Positions 36,569 to 49,165 are shown, numbered from the stretch's first letter. The stretch: DNA of 64,000 nt from Theobroma cacao (GCF_000208745.1 NC_030853.1:4280019-4344018), one strand, 5' to 3'. The notes: generated by a model from the letters alone, not told the origin. Translations and numbers: made by a program.

Positions 36569-37487
36569 TTAAAAGTTAGTCTCATTGCACATAGTTCCTT
36601 TTGGAACCCACACTTGTCTAATCCTATAAGATAAATGTTTTCTAATTAGACAAGTGCATGAATAATGACCATAAAATTTACAATAATTACATGTGGTCCT
36701 CTTTAAAAATGGGGAATTCATGAGAAATTTTTTCTTTTCTTTTGTAAATTCTTCAAGCTTCATTTTTACATCTAGATTCTGTTTTTCTAAAACATGAGTT
36801 TTCTTTTGGCAAGCTTCAAAATTAATTTTCAAATTTTCATTTTCCTTTTCCAAATCATCTTTTGCCTTCAATAAAAATTCATTTTCAACACTAAGTTTTG
36901 AATCATTTTCTTATGTTTCAAATTCATTTTCTCAAATTCACAAGCCAATTCTTCAAACGCATTTTGCAATTCACCAAAAGAATATGAAAAAGGTTCGCAA
37001 AGTGATGAGTTTACCTTAAACACTTCAAAAGCCATGAGGCATGATTCGAATTGGATTGAGGATTGAATTTCACTTAATTCATCATCTCTAATTGCCTTGC
37101 CACATGTTGAAAATTAACCTTCATAAGGCTTTTCTTCGAATTCCTCTTCCTTCTTTGCTTCCCCATACAACTCTTTGATTTCTCCCAAATCACTTTGGCA
37201 CTTTCACACTTGAAAACTCTATTGTGTTCTCTATCTCTAAGTGCACAAAGGAGAATGTGCATAGTTTTATAATTGAGCTGAACCATGTTTATGTCATTTG
37301 TATCCCACTCTTTTTCTTTCTTGGTTAGCTTCTATGGACCATCAACAATTGTGCTCCAAACATCATAATCATTGGCTTGAACAAAGAATTTCATTCTAGT
37401 CTTCCAATAAGTGTAGTTCTCACCATTAAATAGAGGAGGGTTTACAATCGATTGCCCTTCACCAAGAATTGTTGCAATAGAGTTCAT
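36569..37487 (-). pseudogene. Copia (Sirevirus-like) gag remnant with zinc knuckle
   Basis: From an ATG at 37487 the minus strand gives MNSIATILGEGQSIVNPPLF, NGENYTYWKTRMKFFVQAND, then after a stop VQLNYKTMHILLCALRDREH and ESAKVIWEKSK. These are the UBN2-type gag blocks of copia elements. Farther on (36569-36871) is a Lys/Glu-rich coiled-coil-like stretch, a zinc knuckle CNYCKFYGHYSCTC (CX2CX4HX4C) and VWVPKGT, a motif that follows the knuckle in Sirevirus-type gag. Stops and a missing segment between the two parts make it non-functional. Confidence 0.88.
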
Positions 37488-37544
37488 GACCACGTCTTGG
37501 AGTTAACAAAGATCACTCAAAGGCAATTAAACTTACAAAAATGA

Positions 37545-37564
37545 GTCCAAGCTTGGATACCGAT
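37545..37564 (-). promoter_or_regulatory. Primer-binding site of the Sirevirus-like element
   Basis: Directly inside the 5' LTR the minus strand reads ATCGGTATCCAAGC, a mutated form of TTGGTATCAGAGC, complementary to initiator tRNA-Met. This fixes the element's orientation. Confidence 0.8.
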
Positions 37565-39196
37565 TGTTATTAGCTCTATAACAATGAGAAAAATATCCAA
37601 GAGGTGAGTGAATTGGATTTTTAAAAATTATTTTCAACAAATTTAAACTTTTTATGAAGGCAAGTTTGAAAACATGTTTCTCAAATTTGTTTTTACTTTA
37701 AAACATGCCAAAAGTAATTTATGCAAAGTAAAAACCAAACAAGTTGAAAATAAATTTTCAAACTATTTAAGGCAAAATGCACTAGTGTAAAACTTTCAAA
37801 AGCTTCAAATCAAGTCAAGCTAAAAATAATTTTCATAAATTTATTTTTCTATCAAAGTGTGTCAATAATAAGGTGAAGAGTAAATTAAGGAAGAAACACG
37901 TTAAGAAAAAATTTGATAAATTCTTTAATGTAAATGAATAAATTCAAGAAGTGAAAACTAAAGAGAGAAGACACAATATTTTTATAGAGGTTTGGCTTCC
38001 TTGCCTATGTCCTTTCCCTTAGCTCACTAAGGAATTTCAAATCCATTATGAAAAATACTTTTTAAGGCTCAAACATAACCTTTACAATGCCTTTCAAGGA
38101 TCAAGCACAACCTTTCAATGCAATGCCTTTTATGGATCAAGCACAACCTTCACAGTGCCTTTTAAAGGCTAAGGCACAACCTTTTCTCTCTTACAATTTT
38201 GAATAGCAATGATACCTTTAGAAAGTGGGTTTTGCTAAGTAAGTATAGTGTAGGAAGAGTGTGATGAGTATAAAAATGATTACAAAAGATAGGAATGAAG
38301 ACACAAAGGAGTTATAGCATAAGAAAGCTTAAAAGCTTGGTGGAAGAATGTGAATTGCTTGCTCTAGCTTGGTTTTTTTTCTTTCTTCTCTTTTTCTTCA
38401 TAAGATTTGATACTTGAGTATTTGATGTTTTTCTCCACTCTTCTTACCTTGTAAATGTGTTGGAGAAGTCCTTTTTATAGTTAAAGAAGTTTTGGAGCTG
38501 TTGGATAAGGTTTAGTGAAGAAAATTATTGTTTTTCCTTTGATTTTCATGTGTAACGGCTAGTTCTGGACCAAATGTATCAATACATTTTGAAATGTATC
38601 CATAAATTTTAGGCATAACCATTTTGTTTTAAATGTATTGATACTTTCAACCAAAGTATCGATATTTGTAGCTTCAAACGTAGAAAATTCTTCTTTTTGA
38701 ACCCAATTTTATGTCAAATACTTGGACGCTTCAAAATCAAATGCAAGGGAGGTTTAAAACTAATTTAAACAAGTTTAAAAGCTATTCAAATAAGTTCAAA
38801 AATCATTAAAGCAATTTTCAAAACTCATTCAAGTAATTTTGAAACTTTTCACATGGAAACACTGATACACTTCAAAACTTATTTAAAAAAGTTTAAAAAC
38901 TATTCAAACAAGTTCAAAAACTCATTTAAACAACTTTAAAAATTATTCAAACAAGTTCAAAGATCATTTAAGCAATTTTGATCATTTTTCACATGGAAAC
39001 ACTTATGCACTTCAAAAGCAAATGTATGAGAGATTTTTAATATTAATAAATTAGGTTCAAAAACATTTTCAAACAACTTCACAATCATTGAAACAAGTTC
39101 AAGGATCACTTAAAGAAGTTCAAATATCATTGGAGCAATTTGGTTCATTTTTGTCATTTCAAAACTATAATAATTTTAAACTTGATAAAGCTAACA
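37565..39196 (-). mobile_element. 5' LTR of the Sirevirus-like element
   Basis: It reads TGTTATTAGCTCTATAAC ... GATAAAGCTAACA, 1,632 bp, and aligns end to end with 28527-30169. Confidence 0.88.
38572..38668. repeat. AATGTATCGATACATT word array, 5' LTR copy
   Basis: Words start at about 38572, 38592, 38631 and 38653: two pairs with 20-22 bp internal spacing. One reads AATGTATCAATACATT (one mismatch to the palindrome). Confidence 0.85.
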
Positions 39197-40225
39197 ATGT
39201 CTCAATTCAAGTGAAAGCTTATCATTAAGTGAATTTCTCTGTGTGTGTGCAATCTTCTCACCTAGACATTGTACAATCTAAATAAGTTTATATTCATGCA
39301 AAATTCAAATTAGTAATAAAATTTCATAGGTTTGTTTTTTATCTCTCTCTCCATTAATGTAAACTAACACTAAATCAAGAATCAAGAGGACTTTTATTAA
39401 CTTGTAATGTATGGCTAGGGTCAAGGTGAGATATGGGACAATGTATGGCTCAAATCACCCTAAGCACATAATCATTCTTGGACCTATTAAGTGGTTTATT
39501 TTCTTTCACCTAATAAACCCTTTTTCATCAAGACTTTTCTCTTGTACATCACTTCATCATTTTTGTTCTTCTTCGTTTCCTTTTTTCTTTTTCTCAATTT
39601 CACACCCCCAAACTTATTTCTTTTATTGGATAGTGAGATGAATACAATCATATTTTTAACTTTTCTTCATTTTCCATCTGTACTACCTCTTTCACTATTT
39701 AGCTCATAACACCCTTAAATTAACTTGTATACTTAGGAATGAGAAATGCAAAAGTTGTGAAAATATCTATAAAAGGGTCTAGGTCAAAAATAAATGTTCA
39801 AACAAAGAAAATGTGTCATTCGGTTAAAAGGGGAAACTAAGGATAAATTTTGTAAAAGAGGCCTATAAAGGCTCAATCGGTCCCAAAAGGGCCTAAATCA
39901 TCTCTTTCACTAAGTATAGTCCAAGATTTTGCCTTAAGAGAGAATAAAAAAAAAATTCTAGAACTTAATACATAATTTAAATTTTCACATTCACATAAAG
40001 CTTCTTTAAATTCGTACAATGAATCTAAGCAAAAGATCTAGTGCTCAAAATGTAGAAATTTGAATTTAACAATAAACCTTAGCTTAAGAATTTACGCAAC
40101 ACCCAAACAATATTCACATGTTTCAAAGAATCAAAATATGAAGATAACCAAATTCTCATCATTGGATAGGTAAATTAAATGAAATTGGAACAACTAAATC
40201 TAGTTCAAATGCAAATACAAATGAA
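39197..40225 (-). mobile_element. Athila-like internal non-coding sequence, right part
   Basis: It continues 28366-28526 beyond the Sirevirus-like insertion. No coding similarity was seen. The two overlapping frames at 39411-39709 are hydrophobic by base composition and have no recognisable domain. The boundary with the next element near 40225 is approximate. Confidence 0.45.
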
Positions 40226-40337
40226 AAAAAATTAACGAAACAAGAGGCTGCACAAACTCTCGAGTCTTAGAAAACTTACCCATGAGATTTTGGAAATTTT
40301 GAACTTTGAATATTGTATTGCTTTGTTTTGGTACAAG

Positions 40338-41557
40338 ATGCCACTTAAAAGGAGAGCTACCTCAAGGGCCGTAGGAAAGCAAGATGCCCAGATTAAGCCT
40401 ATGGAACAACCATGAGTGTCCACGTCAAGGAGCCGTGGTAGACCTAGAGTAGTTAAACATGCTTAAAATATGGATTCGAAAAAGATGTATACTGGCGATG
40501 AGAATGTGGGAACTAGGGATGACTCTCATGCAGGAGGAGGTGTCACCCTAGAGGATTTAGCAACAGGGCTGCAAAGTTTGGCTCATAAATTTGTAGAATT
40601 TGGTAATAAAAGTGAGGCATAATTCGAGGAATGGGTTGACTCTAGTTCACAAGATCCGGATTATATGCTATAGTGTGAACATTTGAAAGGGGCTATTGAA
40701 GTTTCTTTGGTGGGTTTCGTGAAGTTTAAGTCCACATCTTTTACTGGTTTAGATACAGAGGAAGATCCGCAAAGTTTTTTGAAAGACATAGAATGTATGC
40801 TTTGGGATGCTTCACACATCAATCAGTAGAATTGGTGGGATTTAGATTAAAAGATGTGGTTAGAATATGGTTTATGACTCTTAAGAGTAGTAGACCATCA
40901 ATGTTAGCCTTAATGTCATAGGAAGAAAGCTTTCCTAAATTGCTTCTTGCCTAAGAGCATGAAGACTCTAAGGCACAAGAGTTTGAGTCTTTGAGATTGA
41001 CCCCAGATATGACGATGACAGAGTATGATGCCCATTTCACCCAATTATCGAGATCTGCTCCTGACTTGGTCCTAATTGAGCAGAAGAGGATTAAAAGATT
41101 TATTAAGAGATTAATTGAGCCACTATTTAGAGTTCTTGCCACCCAAAGGTTTGCCTTCTATGTAGCAATGGTGGATATGGCTAGAATGATTGAAACCAAG
41201 ATAATTCAATTTAAAACGGATAGAGGAAGGGGTCGAAGAGCTCGAATACAAGGCCAACAGGGTCGTAGAGTTTTAATGCGACTAGGAGTCCAACATTTAT
41301 ATGACATCAGAGTTGTGAGTGGACCACTCTTATGCGTAGGCCATCAACGAATAGTGATTCATTTACCCCACAATCTAAGTGAGAACAATCTAGCGAGGCA
41401 TCTAATCTAGGCCTCAAGCATAAGGGTGTTTTGTGTAATTATTGTGGCAAGACACAAAGTGGATCGTGCCATAGGGTAACTAATCCGTGTTTTGGATGTG
41501 GTCAATCTGGACATTTGATGAGAGATTGTCAGATGCAAAGGCAATTGACTGAAGGTG
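40338..41557 (+). pseudogene. Ty3 chromovirus gag remnant, 5' part
   Basis: From the ATG at 40338 the frame starts MPLKRRATSRAVGKQDAQ, the basic start of Tekay/Del-type gag. ELVGFRLKDVVRIWFMTLKS (about 40830-40890, after a frameshift), TEYDAHFTQLSRSAPDLV and KRFIKRLIEP (40991-41410) are the retrotransposon gag domain. A zinc knuckle CFGCGQSGHLMRDC (CX2CX4HX4C) lies near 41491-41532. Several stops interrupt it. It is cut at 41557 by a solo LTR and resumes at 44635 with the protease. Confidence 0.88.
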
Positions 41558-44500
41558 TGTCACAGCCCAATTTTTGGGCCATGACCGACGCAAGGGCCCA
41601 ATGGGCTCAACCCACCAAGCCCAAGCAAGCCTACTTACATGATCTTATACATTAATCCATATTCCTTTAGAATCTGAAATTCGTAATACTCAATTACAAT
41701 TCCTTTGAAAACAATTCACAAAACCTAGTCATGCATTCATAATGGCATCATCAACCATTATATACCTATGTAGAATAACAAATGAACCTTAATTTTCACA
41801 TCAAATATCCATATACACATAATTAGACCTCGACAGTCAGCGGAGTGACTCTAGGTACGATTGATAACACTTAGTGGCACGTTAAACTTATTGAGCAATG
41901 TATAGGGAGGAGCACCTCGTCTTAGGACCCAATCACCTTTAACTCAGAAAACCTAAAACATGAATTTAAAAAAAAAAACGTGAGTACAAACTCAGTGAGT
42001 GAACAAAGGAAGGGAACAAGCAACACTAATGAAGGTTTTAGAAAACATGATGTACTTGTTTCAAAAATAATGCAATTGAATTAATTTTTTTACTAAAAAC
42101 CCCTCATTCAAACCCTTGGTCGCTTAGTCACTTGATGACGAAACACTCATGAACAACAAAGAAGTTGAGAAGTGAACACTTTAGTAAAATTCAAGCAAGT
42201 CAAGCATAATAGATTGACTCTCACTGCATCAAAAAGGCATTCTTGCTGCAATGAAATTCTAGCTAGATAAAATCTAAGGGGCTTTCACTGTCACCAGGAA
42301 TATCCACTCATGCCACATTGCACATTAAATTGAACACATTGACAATACTCAAAGTTTTCATTATTCATTTCAATCATATATTATAACCGTAAACTTTCTA
42401 TCACATATACATATAGAAACATATATACACACGTACACCACCCCACTTCATTCATCGTCATGTGCACTCCCTACTTGCACATTTCCATATCATCATCAAC
42501 ATCATCATCATCATCATCATCATCATCATGTGCACTCCCTACTCGCACATAGCGGGGTCATCATCAGCTCATATGCACTCCCTACATCTGCACATAGCTA
42601 GAAACCCTCACTAGTCCTCAGCTCATGTGCACTCCCTACATTCGCACATAGCTGGGTCATCATCAGCTCATCATTATTCATCAATGCACAACATATTTAT
42701 ATACATAGATACCAACATAATATAGGAGCGCACGGATTCATCCTTTTACACATTTCACATTTTCACAACATCGAGACACTTTTATCAAGGGCTTGTTCCC
42801 TGGCACAAATTTTTAAAGAAAGGATAGATAAAATCATTCAAATGTTTCACCCAAATACATTTACATTTCCCAAAGCAAATTTTGAAATGCAAGTTCACTC
42901 ACCTAGCAACAACGAGATATTAAGTCGCTATTTGATTGGAGGTGTCTCTAACTATTTTCACTGGCCGGTCACTCGTTATTTACTTCGACACGCCACCACA
43001 GTTCTCTAACCTTATCTTTGCACTTCCTAGCAATAATACGAACTCAATATATTTAATTACATATGTATACGGGCAGCACTTCAATCAATTAATCCTTACT
43101 CAAATTTATATTTTTCATCCTATCAGGAAACCATCTTCAATTAACTCACATTTTAATACATTTTTACCAAAATTACTTATATCCATTGATTACGAAATTC
43201 CTTAGATTATATCACCAGCAACTTATTTATGATGTCACGTGACTACTTCAACCTTTCTAAATAATTTTCGCCCAAATCCATCTTATATTTCCACACATAA
43301 TCCACATATATGGTAACAACAATCATTCTCACTTTTACTTGATTATTTCCTAGTTTACATGCATCGTTATCTATCTAACTTTCAATACTTTGTTTCTCAA
43401 TCCTCCATCTACAATATTCCTTTTTCATTTCTTTTAAACAACATGCCATACAATCTTAATAATTTTCAACTAGCTTAAGCAAATAAATCTTTTCAACAAC
43501 CATAATTCCTCACAATATTCAACTAACCGTAGGCTTTAAAAAATAGTGTTAAGCTTATCGTTTTCCTTTTCCACTTTGAGTCCTTCATGTATCCATGGGT
43601 TTATTGGCTTACATGTTATCAATTTTTCTCTAATCAAGCTAATCTTTGCTGCCACAAGACATTTCTTTAAGTCACTATCTCATTTCCAAAGACTACTCAA
43701 GCCAAAAACAAGAATTCTTACCGTTTCTTGCTTGAATCACCAAAACCAAGCTTTTTCTTCCTTTCTCTCTTTTTCTTTCTTCTCCTCCTAGGGTTTAGAT
43801 GTGCTGAAAATTGGGGTTAAAGGCTGTAAAGAAAACATGGAAAGGAAAGTGAAGAAAACTTGATTTCATGGTGGATAAAGAGAAAATGGCATGGAAACTT
43901 CAAGAATGGCGTGGAGCGTGGATGAAAAAGAAGAAATATCTGGTGGGGGAAAGGATAAGGTTGGTCTTGGCCTAAAAAAATTAGAGTCAAAGCTTCCTTT
44001 GGAAGCTTTGACCAAACTTCACATAAAAATACCATTTTGCACTTTTTGTTTCCTTCCATTTTAATTTAGTACTCCCAACACTCATTTAACTCCAATTTCC
44101 TTCTATTACCTTTTTCTACACATGTACAAACAAAGTATGAAGTTTGTACTCCAACACAGTGTCCCCATAATATTTAAAATATTTATTTGCCCGCGCTATC
44201 TTTACTTAATAAAGACACACAGCCCCATTAACGTTATTTTTCTCCAAAATTCTCTCATTCTTCTTCTCCCCCATTTAGACTGACCATATACTCCTTCATG
44301 GAAAAGTTTGACATTGAATAAAATATTAATATTTTAATATTATTTTATTAATAAAATATTATTTTATTCCAAAAATTTCCTCTTGTCTCCTCTTGTCCCC
44401 TTGGTACCCAAAATACCTTATTATGGCTCAATTGACTTTCGAATCACTTTTTATCTCATAAATTCTTTTATGATAAAAATATTATTATTTTATTATTATT

Positions 44501-44629
44501 TCCTCGTGTGCGGAATATTTTATCCTAAACTATTCTTTTCATCTTTCATCATTTCTAAATATTATAATTAACCTCAATTGGCATCGAATAAGCTTTATTA
44601 GTCACCATATCAAAGTACAGGGTATTATA
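41558..44629 (-). mobile_element. Solo Ty3 LTR, 3,072 bp, TSD AGGTG/GGGTG
   Basis: It begins TGTCACAGCCCAATTTTTGG and ends GGGTATTATA (final CA mutated). The flanks AGGTG (41553-41557) and GGGTG (44630-44634) differ by one base. It splits gag from protease, and the frame reads on when it is removed. It carries four TGTGC...GCACA hairpins, a CAT microsatellite, an eroded CTGCAG word pair near 42218-42250 and the 27-bp hairpin at 43986-44012. Confidence 0.9.
42461..42647. repeat. TGTGC...GCACA hairpin repeats with (CAT)n
   Basis: Four copies of a ~21-bp unit (TGTGCACTCCCTAC then GCACA) lie at 42461-42481, 42529-42549, 42573-42594 and 42626-42647. A CAT microsatellite runs from 42491 to 42530. 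Confidence 0.9.
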
Positions 44630-45388
44630 GGGTGATCATGGATATGGACGGCAAGTGTTTAATGCTCCACCTGGAATTGCACCGACTAGGTGAAATGTTA
44701 GATGTGACAAAGGCAAGGAGGTAGCCTCATCATCTCGAGGTAGACCGACACAACCAAGTAATGATGGAGAAGGTCAAGTGAGGGTGTTTGCTTTGACACC
44801 GCAAAATGCTCAAACTTCTAATATAGTGGTCACAAGTACACTTTCTATTTGTGGTACCAAAGCCTTAGTTTTGTTTGATCTTGGATCGACACATTCTTTG
44901 TGTCCCCACATTTTGTGCCAAAATTAGATCAGTTTTGTAGTGATATGGAGGAAACCCTAATTGTTACTACTTCCTTAGAGGAGATGTTTATGGCAAAATA
45001 TGTGTATAAATCTTGTGTGGTTCGTATAAAGGACAGGGATACGTTAGCAGACTTTGTGCTATGGCTAACTTTGGATTTTGATGTGATATTAGGAATGAAT
45101 TGGTTGGCATCCTGTTTTGCATAGGTAGATTGCTACCATAAGCTTGTGAAGTTTAAGTTTCCAAAGGAATCCTCATTTTTGATACACAAGCATGGTAGCC
45201 TAATGGCTGTGGGAGTTGTGTCGGACATAGCCACTAAGCCAATGCAGAGGCAAGAAGGCCAAGGGTACTTGGCAATGACAAGAAACACTTCGATGGATGA
45301 CGAGAGTGTGGATTGTGTACCAGTAGTAGGTGAGTACATGCTTACCTAAGGATTTCCTAATTTATTCTCTTATATCAAGGTGGGGTTT
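44630..45388 (+). pseudogene. Ty3 chromovirus protease remnant
   Basis: VRVFALTPQNAQTSNIVVTS leads to ALVLFDLGSTHS near 44870-44895, where the retroviral-type aspartic protease normally has D-S/T-G; here it is D-L-G. One base is missing after HS (about 44899); the other frame continues VSPHFVPKLDQF, and then DVILGMNWLA. A stop follows at about 45123. The sequence loses similarity near 45350, before the reverse transcriptase. Confidence 0.85.
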
Positions 45389-45990
45389 TGTCACGACCCA
45401 AATTTTCGGGCCATGACCGGCTCAAGGGCCCAATAAACGTAGTCAATTAAGCCCAAGCAAGCCTATCGATTTATCCTACTCATCATTCCATCAAATATCA
45501 CTAAGTCACAAATTATAACTTTAAATCAAAATAGTAATAGACATTGCCAACTCGTATTGGCATTTCTCATTTATTATATACATACATTATCTACAACATG
45601 TATTCCAATAATGTACATTAGGTTCACCTATACATCTCAAAAAGAAGACTTGACTTCCAGCGGAGGGACTCGGATGAATGTACAGCTACTGAATGCCGAG
45701 ACACCTACCAAAAGATGGACACAGGTCTACAAGGACACCTCATCCTAGTTACCGGCTACCTCGTGATCTGAAAACATGAATTTGAAAATGGTAAGTATAA
45801 ACTCAGTAAGTGAATAAGGAAGGGAACAAGTATACCATAAGGAATCTTTAATGAAATCATGATGCATTCTTTTTCAAAACAATGCAATTTATTTCTATTC
45901 TTATTGAAAACCCCTCATCAAGCCCTTAAATGATTAATCATTTGAAAATCAAGGACCCATACAATAACAAACCATTTGAAGAATGTCTTT

Positions 45991-46423
45991 CCGCTGCAGC
46001 GACGTTGGGATTTAGTTATTAACCAAACGAGGGTTTCTCAACCGACCGAGGGTTTCTCACTAAACCTCCTCATTTTAAACTTAACTCTTTTAATCTTTAA
46101 TGTTGGAAGTCCATGCTCCCATATGGTAGCAAAGAAGTGAAAGATAGGGCAGCAATTTGACAAGATAAGAGACCAAAACATAAAGTTTTTCGCTGCAGCG
46201 AGATTGAATCTTGCTGCAGCGAAATTTTTACCCAGAAACAGAATGTTTCTCGCTGTAGCGAAATTGCAACCCAGAAAATAGAAAGTTTCTCGCTGTAGCG
46301 AGACCGCATTTTGCTACAGCGAGAAGCTTCAGTGTCATTCTCACTGCAGCGAAAATGCATCCTCACTGCAGCGAGTTTTCGACCAGTGTACCCCTCTAAA
46401 TTTGAGAGTTTCTCGCTGCAGCG
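45991..46423. repeat. TCTCGCTGCAGCGAGA word array
   Basis: The CGCTGCAGCG core or a one-to-two-base variant starts at 46191, 46212, 46251, 46291, 46312, 46342, 46364 and 46414, with an outlying copy at 45992. Pairs 46191/46212, 46291/46312 and 46342/46364 are 21-22 bp apart. Confidence 0.9.
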
Positions 46424-46596
46424 AAATACAGGGCGTCAATGCAAAATTTACCTTTCTCCCAAAGGAAAAACCACCCTGCCAAAAGGTCCAATCCAACATG
46501 AAAACACATAACAATTTCTCAAAGTTTAACATGTCAAGTTTCACATGCATTACAACCATAACCCAGTATCCATCAACTTCCTATAACACACATATT

Positions 46597-46599
<3 letters not shown>

Positions 46600-46638
<39 letters not shown>

Positions 46639-46895
46639 NNNNNNNNNNNNNNNNNNNNNNNNNNNNNNNNNNNNNNNNNNNNNNNNNNNNNNNNNNNNNN
46701 NNNNNNNNNNNNNNNNNNNNNNNNNNNNNNNNNNNNNNNNNNNNNNNNNNNNNNNNNNNNNNNNNNNNNNNNNNNNNNNNNNNNNNNNNNNNNNNNNNNN
46801 NNNNNNNNNNNNNNNNNNNNNNNNNNNNNNNNNNNNNNNNNNNNNNNNNNNNNNNNNNNNNNNNNNNNNNNNNNNNNNNNNNNNNNNNNNNNNNN
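46600..46895. repeat. (TA)n microsatellite running into a 257-bp gap
   Basis: An uninterrupted TA repeat (46600-46638) ends in N (46639-46895). True length is unknown. Confidence 0.95.
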
Positions 46896-47858
46896 GGAAT
46901 GATGGTGCTTCCTTAAAAACCTAGGATCATATTAACATAAACAATAGATTAATTTACACACTATGAACTCTAAAAGCTATCTCTTAGCTAGTTTTCAATT
47001 GCCACTTTAAATGGCTATCTATGTTCACTATCTTAATCACTAAAAAGTAATGAACATAATAAACAATAAAATAGCTCATAAATCATAATTACTAGCCATT
47101 TTCTGCAGCTAAAAATCAAACTTGGTGCATCACTCACCCTAGGGTTCCTTTGTAGTTGGATTCTCTTCCAATAGCTTCCAAATCAATGGAGTGATTCTCT
47201 ATTTCTCTCTCTAGAATGCCCAACTAGTGAGAGAAAGTATAAAAACAAGATACTTCAAGGTTTTTGAAGTTAGAAGATGAAATAGCACAAGGGTTTATGG
47301 AAGGGTGCACCAAAAGCATGAAAATTGGAGCTAGAGAGAGAAAGTTGTGGAAGTTTGAAAATCAAGCTTCCATGGAGTTTGAAGAAACGTGAGAGAGGAG
47401 AAAGGAAGAAGAAGACCAGCTGCTGGAAAATTCAAGAAGCTACTGGAAATTCAAGGTATTTATAGGCAATCTTATCTTTTCCTTTAAAATTACGAAAATG
47501 CCCCTTCACCAATTAACTTACTCTCCTCCAATCTTTTATGAAATCTTTTTGCTCTTTTAACACTGGGAAAATATCCATAATGGTCTAAACATACTCGGGT
47601 TCATAAAAACTTAAAATTTTAACCCAAGGTGAAAAATGACCATTTTGCCCCTGTTATGAAAATTGTTAAAACTTTTAGTTTTCTTCGTGTTTTCATCAGC
47701 ACACATCATTTATACTGTCTTATGCCTATTTAGGCCTTAAAATATCATAAAACTTTCTTCTGGAAACCTATTAGAGAAAATGACAAAACTACCCCTAGCT
47801 CATATTATTACATCTATACTTAGTTACAAGCCTATAGAAGTTGGGGTCTCACAGGTTT

Positions 47859-48400
47859 CACATTCTCCTTATGATCAAATGTTGAGTGATGACTAAGTTT
47901 CTTGACTTGAAGCAAGCTTGGTGAAGATCAAACACCTTTGAATGTCTTGAGATAAACTCCACCACTTGTGAACCTAATTTGCACTTTCAAATATCTCAAG
48001 AGTAATTGTTAGGGAGATCATGAGGAAAACTTATTCAAGTAGGTTTAACACTAATAAAACTAAGTCATTCAAGCTTGTAGACATTTATGAAGTGAGTGTG
48101 TGAAAGTCTAATAACTTCAAGAATTCACACAACTAAAAATAATCAAACTTGTAATCATGTAAGAACAAATGTATGAGAGTTAATCATTTCAAGAACTTGT
48201 TCAGTATGACTTTAGTAAAGCAAATGCAAATTTGAATCATTTTGTCATAATCAAAACTATACTCATTTTCAACCTAGCAATTTTATGCATTTTTTACAAG
48301 TTTCCTTTTTTTTTTTGTTTAAATTGACAAGACACTTGGAGAAAAAGGGTGTCTACAACTGCATTAGTGGATTTTGGATTCAAATAGTCCAAATCTAATT
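47859..48400 (+). other. Unassigned retroelement-like sequence
   Basis: No coding similarity was found. The sequence does not continue the chromovirus reverse transcriptase expected after the protease. It may be copia non-coding sequence leading to the remnant that follows. Confidence 0.35.
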
Positions 48401-48409
48401 ATTCTTTAT

Positions 48410-49165
48410 GGCAAAGAGGATTACGAGCAGAGAATTCATAGCTTTAACAATCTATGTGGATGATATAATGATCGATAATTCTACAATAGAAGCAACTAAT
48501 GAAGTGAAACAATATTTGAAGTGAAGATTTAAGCTCAAGGACTTTGGTGGGCTTAAATATTTCCTTTGTTTAGAAGTAACAAGGTTAAGAAAAGGTACTT
48601 TTATTTGCCAAAGGAAATATACTTTAAATTTGATAAATGAGTATGGGATTTTAGTGGCTAAACCTACATCAACACCCATAAATTATAATCACAAGCTTAC
48701 AAAGAGCGATTTTGCTACAAGGTTTGTGGACTCAACTACATTTAGACAACTACTAGGAAGACTTTTATACCTTATATTTACTAAACCTAACATTGCATAT
48801 GTTATGCAACGCATATCATAATTTATGGAAAGGCTTAACATTGTTCATTTACAAGCTGCGTATAAGGTTCTTAAGTATTTGAGGAAAGCTCTTAGGTAGG
48901 GCATTCTTATGGGATCAAATTCCAACCTGCATTTAAAAGTGTTCACTAGTAGTGATTGGACTAGACATAAAGACACAAAGAGGTCCATTATAGGCTTTGG
49001 TGTTTATTGGTGATTCCCTTGTTAATTGGAAGCCTAGAGAACAATCTTTAGTTGCAAGGAGTTTTACAGAGGTTGAATATAAGGCAGTGGTGCCTGCTTG
49101 TTGTGAACTTATATGGATTTTGTCATTGCTTAGAGATTTTGTGTCACATCCTATTTTCGAGAACA
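48410..49165 (+). pseudogene. Copia reverse transcriptase-RNase H remnant
   Basis: IALTIYVDDIMI (the YVDD active site at about 48453-48464) is followed by FKLKDFGGLKYFLCLEV, STPINYNHKLTKSD, FRQLLGRLLYLIFTKPNIAY and then RNase H pieces FTSSDWTRHKDTKRSIIGF, DSLVNWKPREQSLVARS and VEYKAVVPACCELIWILSLL. There is a stop at about 48522 (L-K-stop-R-F-K) and another at 48821, plus a frameshift near 49005. The 5' part of pol and the 3' LTR are missing; at 49165 it joins a Ty3 LTR. Confidence 0.9.

Larger units (their letters stand above)
28527..39196 (-). mobile_element. Sirevirus-like copia element, 10.7 kb, pol missing
   Basis: Two related LTRs (28527-30169 and 37565-39196) flank an internal region on the minus strand. 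A primer-binding site follows the right LTR, a gag remnant follows that, and polypurine tracts precede the left LTR. I saw no protease, integrase, reverse transcriptase or RNase H in 30170-36560, so it could move only with proteins from another element. The LTRs differ at many sites, so the insertion is not recent. I could not confirm a TSD; ATGTCT occurs near both ends but not at the predicted boundary on the left. A solo Athila LTR is nested at 32589-34107. Confidence 0.85.
45389..47853 (-). mobile_element. Solo Ty3 LTR with assembly gap, TSD GGTTT
   Basis: It begins TGTCACGACCCAAATTTTC and ends GGGGTCTCACA, with perfect GGTTT duplications at 45384-45388 and 47854-47858. It carries the main CTCGCTGCAGCGAG array and a (TA)n run that ends in the 257-N gap (46639-46895). 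Frames at 46097-46902 are translations of the palindromes, microsatellite or N, not genes. Confidence 0.92.

Noticed and set aside
28522..39201. TSD for the Sirevirus-like element
   Set aside because: The 5 bases outside the predicted ends are AGAAG and ATGTC. ATGTCT occurs a little farther left but not at the LTR boundary, so I do not claim it.
39411..39709. Two overlapping hydrophobic frames, possibly a small membrane protein
   Set aside because: The Phe/Leu/Ser bias follows from T-rich sequence in Athila-like non-coding DNA; the two frames overlap and no homologue is recognised.
46097..46559. Frames with repeated SLQRE/RCSE motifs that look like a repeat protein
   Set aside because: These are the CTGCAG-centred palindromes translated; both strands give similar open frames because the words are self-complementary.
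46402..46902. 166-codon open frame
   Set aside because: Most of it is N and (TA)n; it is an artefact of translating a gap.
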